Made by a program: the position numbers and the translations under genes
Part shown: piece by piece, positions 10,301 through 15,958 of the stretch
How the letters are laid out: the number at the start of each line of letters is the position of its first letter
Numbering within the stretch: the stretch's first letter is position 1
The notes under the pieces: generated by a model
Told to the model about the DNA's origin: nothing
Databases searched by the model: none
The model's input: only the letters and a program-made list of their open reading frames with translations
Assembly: GCA_021772365.1 (NCBI GenBank)
Contig: JAJFMC010000142.1
Location: 1 to 15,958 of the forward strand
Source: Chlamydiota bacterium
Lineage (GTDB): Bacteria; Chlamydiota; Chlamydiia; Chlamydiales; Criblamydiaceae
Direction of reading: 5' to 3'
Length of the DNA: 15,958 bases

Positions 10301-12179
10301 GCTGAGCACGGGGTGAAGCCCCTAACATCAACGAAACAGCCTCATGAGCTGAAGCTCTCGCCAAACCTAAATTCGGCACTCCACCAAGAAACAACTGCAT
10401 CGCCAAATTGTCTGATAAATCAGCTGCATTTGTATAAGGTCCACTCGCTAACGCACGCTCCATCGCACCCGACACAATCGAACCGATCTGCTCCTTCCCA
10501 AATCCATGTGCATGCAGCTCCTTACCTATAGCCGACTGCACAAATACAGATATGGCTCTATTTCTCATCGCATCATTAAACGTTATTGCTCCAAGAACTT
10601 TGTGAATACCAATACCTTGTAATGCACCTCCAAGAAACTGTGCGACAAGTCCGGGAATTCCAAGCGCTACCGATGCATGAACAACACTATTTTGTAATAC
10701 TGCTAAACTGACAATAGATGTAAGCCTGCGAATTAACAGCTTCTTATCGGATTCCGGAAAGCTAGCCAACCGAGGATTATTCCCTATCAATGCTCCCACA
10801 TTTGCACTAATCGTATCACTTTCCACAAGAGAACGTATACGGTTCATGAATCCATAAGCTAATGCTAATGACATCTGCTCTTCACCAACTCCTACATGTC
10901 CTAAATCACTACCAAGCGACTGGAATGCCGAACCTGTAGCCGCTTGCATCGAAGATTTCGTCATGAGATTTAATATCAACAGCTGTATCTGATCCACTTC
11001 CATGAGGGTCAGCGGAATTCTTGCTTCAAGCATCGAAGCCCGAATAGACGAGTTTGCCAACAACCGTTCCAAAGTTGACCACGACACAGCTTGAGCCAAC
11101 GAGTGATCATTCGTCACTCCTTCACCATAAGCACCAAATGTGACCTTCGCAAACTTCACCATCAGCATATCTAAGAACATTGTGCTATACGCCCGTTTCA
11201 TCATACGGTTATACACTTCATATTCATCGGAAACTGTTAATAGATTGCCCAAATTATTGAAGTATCCAATTGTGGCGTTGTGCACAGGATCATAATTGGA
11301 ATCCATAAACGCTTGCGGATCGGGCTTCACACGTTGCTTCAACTCCTTAAGTGATTCCGGGAAAAGATAATGTAATTCAGCAAACTTCCCTGGATCAGCA
11401 TAAGATTGCTCGGGCACCTTCGGTAATAATCGAATCAAAGGAATACCTGTCATATACGATAGAGTTTCTAACCCTAACTGGGTTCTCTCGGTATTTAACG
11501 ACTTGATCAACTCATTTAATTCTTCGCCCTTTTGATTATATTGCTCCAAAGCTTCATTGAGCAAACTTATCTGCCCATTCCTTCCTATCCCCGATTGTGC
11601 GTCACCACTATATAAACCATAACGTTTCGCCGCTGTTAGCAACGCTTCCTGATCACCATATTCTTCGCTTGCTGGATCGTTGTAACGTTTGACTGCCTGA
11701 TTAAACGCATCCAGCTCTTCCCCGTCAGAACCCATGTCCTGAAGATACTCACCAATCGATCGATTTAACCTGTCAACCATGCTCTCAATTTGATCTTCGA
11801 GATCCATCCAGCGTGACAAATACGAATGCAACTTTGAACGATACCGACGCAATAACAAAGCAGCTTGTGCTAAGTTCTGATGTAGCCGTTTATTCATCAG
11901 ACTGTCCATAAGTTCCAACGCCTCTTGCGTTCGTTCATGTTCAGCTATGCTTTGATTGATACTTTTGACAAATTCAAATAACGAGATCATTCCCTTCGGA
12001 AGAACAAATAAATTATTGGCGTTCCCTGAATCTTGTCCGTCATCGTCAGAAACAAATAAACCATCCTTCGATGCCCAATAAAGATTTGATGAATCCGCCC
12101 CAGTTGTTTTTGGTATTGGAACCGGTGTTGATGAATCATCACGAGGTATTTCTGATAGTGGAGTTCCCGGTATAGACAT
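7368..12179 (-). CDS. 1603-aa cysteine-free giant helical-repeat protein
   Basis: Unrecognised giant protein and first of the large genes in the leftward block. The start at 12179 follows AAGGAGA 7 bases upstream. The N-terminus (MSIPGTPLSEIPRDD) is Pro/Ser/Thr/Asp-rich and flexible up to about residue 60, without a signal peptide. Residues about 62-235 form long helices, probably coiled coil, including YN-type modules ('AFNQAVKRYN' near 159-168, 'LLNEALEQYN' near 204-213). A helical core follows, with a Gly-rich hydrophobic stretch at about 497-534 (LGGALQGIGIHKVLGAI) that could insert in or lie on a membrane. From about 545 to 1400 comes a long series of degenerate units such as 'GVSIEDSLGIAE' (near 720) and 'HNAGFSEDEAKKLASQAS' (near 1240). 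The protein contains no cysteine. An alpha-solenoid scaffold or exported effector fits; no enzyme motif is visible. Confidence 0.92.
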   Translation of the reverse strand: MSIPGTPLSEIPRDDSSTPVPIPKTTGADSSNLYWASKDGLFVSDDDGQDSGNANNLFVLPKGMISLFEFVKSINQSIAEHERTQEALELMDSLMNKRLHQNLAQAALLLRRYRSKLHSYLSRWMDLEDQIESMVDRLNRSIGEYLQDMGSDGEELDAFNQAVKRYNDPASEEYGDQEALLTAAKRYGLYSGDAQSGIGRNGQISLLNEALEQYNQKGEELNELIKSLNTERTQLGLETLSYMTGIPLIRLLPKVPEQSYADPGKFAELHYLFPESLKELKQRVKPDPQAFMDSNYDPVHNATIGYFNNLGNLLTVSDEYEVYNRMMKRAYSTMFLDMLMVKFAKVTFGAYGEGVTNDHSLAQAVSWSTLERLLANSSIRASMLEARIPLTLMEVDQIQLLILNLMTKSSMQAATGSAFQSLGSDLGHVGVGEEQMSLALAYGFMNRIRSLVESDTISANVGALIGNNPRLASFPESDKKLLIRRLTSIVSLAVLQNSVVHASVALGIPGLVAQFLGGALQGIGIHKVLGAITFNDAMRNRAISVFVQSAIGKELHAHGFGKEQIGSIVSGAMERALASGPYTNAADLSDNLAMQLFLGGVPNLGLARASAHEAVSLMLGASPRAQLSDRMLHAGFTLGLIDSGMLLSDSAVNLILKGFDVDVYGPMYRRAVEQLFATHTPEALIRDLNRDPLRLDIDSEHAPKTLNEVLVQLYRGLVRQGVSIEDSLGIAESTLKYLLRSKGAQGAFGLSPSDLKLQFHGFHNRLEAVGLPGKDSHQLAGDLVLAGLSSPGQLNDIGLVGKTSQAVQTHLGSLKALLGGATISVLSQQFPELGDSLGGIAQAAINHVFSGGASFNGGANLQASVRRALLPFVSSEEALSLAGDILSSPAANPRLRYAASAVDGFGEGSVASVLLDSGVNETLLMGRLIDQGISGGVSADYAKLLIPYVHQMNIEGRGVKGHLEDTITSQLLTSSDYAKGVLSSVDENAVFDVQSIISPLAEALFSHEHTNDLTEAMAVASVVTKNVAHVQGSVSDMVHYQNAILTNLATGWGVDKNLGSDLVASLNLEDAVNRDALIGGLTQGLVNAGQPAEKVDGLARDIASASFSSPETRNEEDAVRGAVRHALMTTLGVEADQASRAANHMDVSGVFDGSNLQEQVANQLEKAGIDDVQKTTNEIISRQLSMPNALNSVEDFRKAFQDAAYITGVSPQTAVGMSESLRIDHIMHPEAMQIAAVRELHNAGFSEDEAKKLASQASQNLFKIGSSQIDLHMTSERLKEGAVSREFAVNQLTDLIMSSNVVAAIINQGDLQLSPLRNDILIAVDKAITHRQSAYNEEVFRNILRDEIALSTDLLNSKQAEKIAHEIIITDNLRKELFIQELIHRAHEYLELGESSENELRLIADEVYRDVNAFTDQGAFNRALLEALKKREFVNNISADDIVNAMNAGIVLENVGSLFTPNSAQLIPQLELREQLTNIILEKFQGTIPPEKAKRISEEFIMLLLGPLTTMYGRPNEESVMDLIKVQLEELIKNVSSKNYRKLIMQGVTDTMSSSTQVNFDTFLFTEILNVNGMRFLKIIQEALLNNIGLEDRDIDKTIDLLI
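8533..8550. repeat. Perfect 7-base hairpin inside the 1603-aa gene
   Basis: CCCACAG (8533-8539) and CTGTGGG (8544-8550) enclose a CTGT loop. It is within the open reading frame with no following T-run on either strand, so it is reported only as a possible mRNA structure. Confidence 0.4.
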
Positions 12180-12304
12180 ATTCCATTCTCCTTAAATTAA
12201 AATACTTCCATGTACTCTTTAGAAGGAAATTGTGCTATACCCGGCGATTGTTAAGTTTTGATGAATGGTTCGAAAGGGTACAACAGTCCTCCCTTCTTAT
12301 CTTA

Positions 12305-12332
12305 ATTATACCCGATTTCCATATAAAAATCA
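12305..12332 (-). promoter_or_regulatory. Candidate sigma-70-type promoter for the giant-protein operon
   Basis: On the minus strand a perfect TATAAT (12310-12305) preceded by GGG lies 16 bases downstream of a weak -35-like TGATTT (12332-12327). Transcription would start near 12298, giving a leader of about 118 bases before the ATG at 12179. It is the best promoter-like site in the 202-base gap between the secreted-protein gene and the 1603-aa gene. The -35 match is poor, so an activator or simply a chance A+T match are both possible. Confidence 0.45.
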
Positions 12333-12381
12333 TCAACATATAATTTTAATTCATGTATGTATTCCTCTCATTGTTAGACGC

Positions 12382-13173
12382 CTACAATTCATAGGAACTT
12401 AAAACTCCGAAATTGGTATTAACCACACTGTTTTCACCCTTAAGATGTGGAATAATTGCTTCACCCCAAATTACCGGCAGCAACATTTCCTCACCATTAC
12501 TTCTTTCGACGCTTACGATAGCAGTTCCCCCTTTTGAATTTGGAATTTCTGGAATATATTTAACAAAAAAACCTGTTTTAAAAGTTACCCAGTCGCTGAC
12601 CTGAGTATCACCAGAGATACCGGCAAATTTTAACCTCTCATTTATTTCAAAATTTTCGAAACGAACATTATAGATTGTTGGAATGATACTTTCGAGTTCA
12701 GCAATGACAGTTGCACGGTTGTTGCGATCTCTGACTATAAGCGGATGAGGTGTAAAGTTCATTTTTTCACTCTTCACATAACCATCAGGAGTGACTAGGA
12801 AAAATGTAATCTTTTCACCAGGCAAAAAACCTCGGCTACTCATTACTATAAGAGGAGTTTTCTGTTCCATTTTTTCGGCATTTTCGAATAGTTGTGTTAA
12901 TGTTAGTCTACGCCTCACATCTCTTTTCTTTTTGAAAAGAGACCTACTCCATCTCATAACAAACTCTTTACCGTATGGATAATCATGCACCCTGATAATA
13001 CTCTTATGGCATCCCGAGTCAAAGTTATCAAGAATACCATACTCTTCAGAGTCGTTGATGGTACTGATACAAACCGTTTCATAGCTTATTTTGAAGAACC
13101 GTGCCTGTTCACGAGCATCTAAACTAACTACGCATATGAGAAACAAAATCGTTAGAAGATTGATAATTTTCAT
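12382..13173 (-). CDS. Small secreted protein of unknown function (263 aa)
   Basis: The best start is ATG 13173, because AGGG lies 6 bases upstream and translation then begins with a clean signal peptide (MKIINLLTILFLICVVSLDA, probable cleavage before R-E). The frame continues upstream to an ATG at 13239, but those 22 extra residues would push the signal sequence inward and have no clear ribosome site. The mature protein of about 243 residues has only two cysteines (in 'ETVCIS' and 'SGCHKS'), a very basic patch (KKKRDVRRR) and then beta-rich sequence with 'SSRGFLPGEKITFFL', a pattern reminiscent of Ig-like or macroglobulin-type sandwich domains. It ends with the TAG at 12382. It diverges from the Rhs gene and precedes the giant-protein block on the same strand by 202 bases. 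Periplasmic or surface location is inferred; function is unknown. Confidence 0.85.
   Translation of the reverse strand: MKIINLLTILFLICVVSLDAREQARFFKISYETVCISTINDSEEYGILDNFDSGCHKSIIRVHDYPYGKEFVMRWSRSLFKKKRDVRRRLTLTQLFENAEKMEQKTPLIVMSSRGFLPGEKITFFLVTPDGYVKSEKMNFTPHPLIVRDRNNRATVIAELESIIPTIYNVRFENFEINERLKFAGISGDTQVSDWVTFKTGFFVKYIPEIPNSKGGTAIVSVERSNGEEMLLPVIWGEAIIPHLKGENSVVNTNFGVLSSYEL
12920..12942. repeat. Perfect 9-base inverted repeat inside the secreted-protein gene
   Basis: TCTCTTTTC (12920-12928) and GAAAAGAGA (12934-12942) flank a 5-base loop. It lies within the coding sequence, where it encodes part of the Leu-Phe-Lys-Lys-Lys-Arg basic patch. No U-run follows in the transcribed direction, so it is not an evident terminator; it may be only a by-product of Lys/Arg codons. 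Confidence 0.5.
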
Positions 13174-13260
13174 GAACACCCTAAACCTATCCGACATGAG
13201 CTTTATTGACCAACTTGTAAAAAATACCCTGCAACCCAATTCCGGTAAACATATTTTTTA

Positions 13261-13290
13261 TTTACAAAAAATCAAAATTTTAATTATGTT
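13261..13290 (+). promoter_or_regulatory. Candidate promoter for the Rhs gene
   Basis: TTTACA (13261-13266, 5 of 6 to the -35 consensus) and TATGTT (13285-13290, 4 of 6 to the -10 consensus) are 18 bases apart, about 40 bases before the Rhs ATG. They lie in the 157-base divergent gap (13174-13330), which must also hold a leftward promoter for the secreted-protein gene. I saw only weak candidates for the latter. Confidence 0.35.
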
Positions 13291-13330
13291 CCATTCCTTA
13301 ACATCTTAACTTTTGGATTTGGAGACCTCC

Positions 13331-15958
13331 ATGCGCCGCACCACACTTATTCTCTTCTTACTACTTACACACATTTTAACAACAATTAATGCCAAAGAGG
13401 ATCATTCCACCAGCGACCTCCTCGCAGAATTGAATGGCGCCCCGTCAGGGATCGTCAATGGCTCCGTCCACGCCATCACAGGGAGATACTGCGACACTGC
13501 CGTCGACGTACGCATCGCCGGTGCATCGGGTCTAACATTCGAGCGGTCAAGACTCGGAAGATTTTTCGCAGGATGGAACACCAACCACCAAAGTTCCCTG
13601 AGCATAGAAACAGAAACCTCAAGAGAAAAAAAGAAGGGGAAATATCACTTTGTCTACTCGGGTGCACATGGTCAGTCTCATGTTTTCTCCTACAAAGCAA
13701 AAAGCCTGACCAAAGTTCCACAAAGGATGGAATTCACCCAGGAAATGGCTGAGAAGGGTGTCACCAACATTTCATCTGGATACATCAGCGGACAGACGAA
13801 CATTAAAAACGATCACATCAACTACGACCACAACAGAAATAGCGCAAAGTTCGTCAACGCCCAAGGAGAAATTCATCACTTCGAAAAAGCCTACACAAAT
13901 AAAATCATCAATCTCTACAAAATTGTCTTTCCCAACACAGTCCAGTGGCACTACAAATACACAGAACACGACGACCTCTGTAGAATCAGTGCCATCAACG
14001 GACACTGGGAACCGTGCGGATGGATTACTTTCGAGAGGAAATACGAAGCTAGAGATTATAAACATGCTCGTACGGCTACTGTAAAATCAAGTGACGGGCA
14101 GGTTGTCAACTATACGATCAAAGATGTCGCTAAAAAAAAGAACCAATACTCACCAAGCATCGTCTGTGTCGAAGGATCACACATCCCTACCATTAGATAC
14201 GAATACAATAAATCCTTGCTGACAAAACGGAAATATCCAAATGGCCGCTACCTAGGTACAGAATACTATACAACAGGATCACATTACAATGGCAACAGAT
14301 TAGTAAAGGTCAGCAAAAAATCGAGATTTAGAAATCGAGTCGCCTACCAAACAGCTCCCGTCGGACTGGACAAGGCACCTGTCGTTACACACCGCTATTT
14401 TTACGATATTGAAGATAAAAAGGCAGGAAAAGGTAAAACAGAAGTCTACGACACCTACGACAGGCGTACAGTCTACGAATACAACCATAACAGACTCGAT
14501 GCTATCACCTACTATTCAGAAGATAACACTCCAGAAAAAATCGACAGATTCTACTGGGGAACCAACGAAAACACGGGAAATATCACCTGCCGCACGATTG
14601 AAAACGGAGCTGGAGAGCCACAAATTTGCCGTACCTACCAATACGACAATAAGGGCAACGTCCTTGAAGATCGTCTTTACGGAAATATTACAGGTACATG
14701 CACCACACCGATAAAAGTCGATGAATATGGAAATGTCAAAGATAACGGTGTTGAATCATTTGTCAAAAATTACACCTACATCAACAACCGCTATAACCTA
14801 GTAGAAAGTGAATGGGATGGAAAAAAACGCGTTACCTATACCTACCGTCCGAACTCCAACCTCATATCCAGCAAACTAACATGTGTTAACGAAACAGTCG
14901 TTCAACGTGAGTTTTATGAGTACAACAGATTCGGCTGCGTCACCAGAGAAATTGCTGATGATGGTCACGCCCATGATCAAAACAACCTCGAAGGTGTCAC
15001 AGAACGGCATATCACAGAATATGACTACGACAACTCCCCCATCGTAGGACTACCCGGTCAAGTGGTGAATAAGGTATGGAATCCTGAGACAGGCAGCGAA
15101 GAGACCGTCGGTAAAATAGCTTACAGCTACACCAAAGAAGGGTGGGTGACAGAAGAACGTCGATTCGATAGCTTGGATAATTGTGTGGCGACGACGACAT
15201 ATGCACACGACCGATTTGGCAACGTCATCCATAAGGTCGACCCTCTCGGCAGCACCTATTCATGGCAATACGATGACAACGGCAATATGACCTTGGAGCA
15301 AGGACCTTGTCCGGATGTACGCAAAGAGTACCGTTACGACTACAGTAACCGCCTCGTCGCTGAAGAAGAAATCCATAGGAACGGACTACGCCTAAAACAC
15401 TCCTATTACTACGATCACCTAGGAAACAAAAGCCAAGAAGTCGACGTCTACGGAAACATCACGCACCATGGTTTCGATAGATTCAGCAGAAGGATCCACT
15501 CCATCGGACCCGACGGCAACACCCTCGAAGCATTGACATACAACACCCTCAATCAAACCATCGGTAAAATCGATGCGTGCGGTAGGCTCTCGCAATACAG
15601 TTACAATATTCGCGGTGCTCCAGTAGAAGTCATCTATCCCGACGGTACTAAAGAACAATGTATCTATAACCTCGACGGCACACTCAAGAAAAAGACCGAA
15701 AGAGATGGTAAAACAACAATATACACGTACGACTATCTCGATAGGCCGTTGACCACTGACGTCTATGATTCCATTGGTAACCACCTCTATCAGACCAGTA
15801 AGGAGTACAACAGCTTCCATTTGGTGAAAGAGATCGATCCCGAAGGGTACGTCACCACCTACGACTCCGATCACCACGGTCGCATTATCAAGACAACGAA
15901 AGGCGATCGCGTTCAAAAATTCGAATACGACAACCTCGGCAGAAAATCGCGGATGATA
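13331..15958 (+). CDS. Rhs/YD-repeat secreted protein, 3' end beyond window
   Basis: The open frame runs 876 codons from ATG 13331 (GGAG 6 bases upstream) to the window edge. Residues 1-21 are a signal peptide (MRRTTLILFLLLTHILTTINA). Residues about 30-60 carry 'GIVNGSVHAITGRY', the N-terminal motif usual before Rhs shells, followed by a beta-rich region. From about residue 425, and densely from 620, tyrosine-aspartate repeats follow: 'YQYDNKGNVLEDR', 'WQYDDNGNMTLEQG', 'YYYDHLGNKSQEVDVYGN', 'FEYDNLGRKSR'. In known Rhs proteins these build a beta-cocoon that encloses a C-terminal, often toxic, domain released by a core cleavage motif; that part and any immunity gene lie outside the window. The signal peptide indicates Sec export rather than the VgrG/PAAR-coupled type VI form. 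The family is clear; toxin activity cannot be judged. Confidence 0.94.
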   Translation, partial: MRRTTLILFLLLTHILTTINAKEDHSTSDLLAELNGAPSGIVNGSVHAITGRYCDTAVDVRIAGASGLTFERSRLGRFFAGWNTNHQSSLSIETETSREKKKGKYHFVYSGAHGQSHVFSYKAKSLTKVPQRMEFTQEMAEKGVTNISSGYISGQTNIKNDHINYDHNRNSAKFVNAQGEIHHFEKAYTNKIINLYKIVFPNTVQWHYKYTEHDDLCRISAINGHWEPCGWITFERKYEARDYKHARTATVKSSDGQVVNYTIKDVAKKKNQYSPSIVCVEGSHIPTIRYEYNKSLLTKRKYPNGRYLGTEYYTTGSHYNGNRLVKVSKKSRFRNRVAYQTAPVGLDKAPVVTHRYFYDIEDKKAGKGKTEVYDTYDRRTVYEYNHNRLDAITYYSEDNTPEKIDRFYWGTNENTGNITCRTIENGAGEPQICRTYQYDNKGNVLEDRLYGNITGTCTTPIKVDEYGNVKDNGVESFVKNYTYINNRYNLVESEWDGKKRVTYTYRPNSNLISSKLTCVNETVVQREFYEYNRFGCVTREIADDGHAHDQNNLEGVTERHITEYDYDNSPIVGLPGQVVNKVWNPETGSEETVGKIAYSYTKEGWVTEERRFDSLDNCVATTTYAHDRFGNVIHKVDPLGSTYSWQYDDNGNMTLEQGPCPDVRKEYRYDYSNRLVAEEEIHRNGLRLKHSYYYDHLGNKSQEVDVYGNITHHGFDRFSRRIHSIGPDGNTLEALTYNTLNQTIGKIDACGRLSQYSYNIRGAPVEVIYPDGTKEQCIYNLDGTLKKKTERDGKTTIYTYDYLDRPLTTDVYDSIGNHLYQTSKEYNSFHLVKEIDPEGYVTTYDSDHHGRIIKTTKGDRVQKFEYDNLGRKSRMI

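Noticed and set aside
1..12179. Membership of the Chlamydia DUF582 effector family (CT619-CT621, CT711-CT712 type)
   Set aside because: The comparison is tempting because those are also clustered coiled-coil effectors, but I cannot see a specific shared motif; a profile search would be needed.
12920..12942. Inverted repeat as a transcription terminator
   Set aside because: It is in the middle of a gene and has no downstream U-run on the coding strand.
12382..13239. Longer form of the secreted protein starting at 13239
   Set aside because: The ATG at 13173 has an AGGG site and begins exactly at a signal peptide; the longer form would place that signal 22 residues inside.
13758..14084. Thr/Ser-rich plus-strand frame of 108 codons
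   Set aside because: It overlaps the Rhs gene in another frame; its Thr/Ser richness comes from the Rhs codons read out of frame.
15419..15916. Minus-strand frame of 165 codons opposite the Rhs gene
   Set aside because: The Rhs frame on the plus strand shows clear YD repeats over the same bases; the antisense frame is a by-product of its codon pattern.
1..15958. CRISPR array, tRNA/rRNA, insertion sequence or prophage structural genes
   Set aside because: No regularly spaced repeats, no cloverleaf or rRNA signatures, and no transposase, integrase or recognisable capsid or tail motifs were found.

Overview
The window looks like an accessory region of an A+T-rich, probably host-associated bacterium. 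I see no rRNA, tRNA, CRISPR array, transposase or integrase. My best guess for the source is an environmental (amoeba-associated) chlamydia of the Parachlamydiales type. This rests on the N-terminal 'IVNG.V..ITG.Y.....DV....' opening of the Rhs protein, which resembles Rhs proteins I associate with Waddlia/Parachlamydia-like genomes, and on giant proteins with no signal peptide. No marker gene is present, so this is inference at roughly 50% confidence.

Layout. From the right edge of the leftward block, a short secreted protein (13173-12382, minus) is followed, after a 202-base gap with a good -10 box, by four tightly packed minus-strand genes. These encode a 1603-aa protein (12179-7368), a 1035-aa protein (7331-4224), a 316-aa protein (4236-3286, overlapping its neighbour by 13 bases) and a protein of at least 1070 aa that runs off the left edge (3210-1). 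Spacings of 36, -13 and 75 bases and a good Shine-Dalgarno before each start make this a likely operon of over 12 kb. On the plus strand, diverging from the secreted-protein gene across 157 bases, an Rhs/YD-repeat protein starts at 13331 with a signal peptide and is still open at the right edge (876 codons visible).

The unusual part is the leftward block. I recognise no known family, but the proteins are related to each other in design. Three of them (1603, 1035 and >=1070 aa) carry 'I-D-x-Y-N' helical modules separated by Pro-rich linkers. Three of them (1603, 1035 and 316 aa) carry a degenerate helical repeat built around 'L...G[VFI]s...A...A..L'. The 1603- and 1035-aa proteins contain no cysteine in 2638 residues. 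None of the four has a classical signal peptide, and the three large ones start with Ser/Pro/Thr/Asp-rich flexible tails. A reasonable inference is a set of co-expressed giant structural or secreted proteins, for example type III effectors or components of a large assembly, but no enzymatic or binding motif proves a function.

Together with the secreted small protein and the Rhs protein, the region looks like an exported or cell-surface interaction locus. Nothing in the sequence ties the Rhs gene functionally to the operon except proximity.
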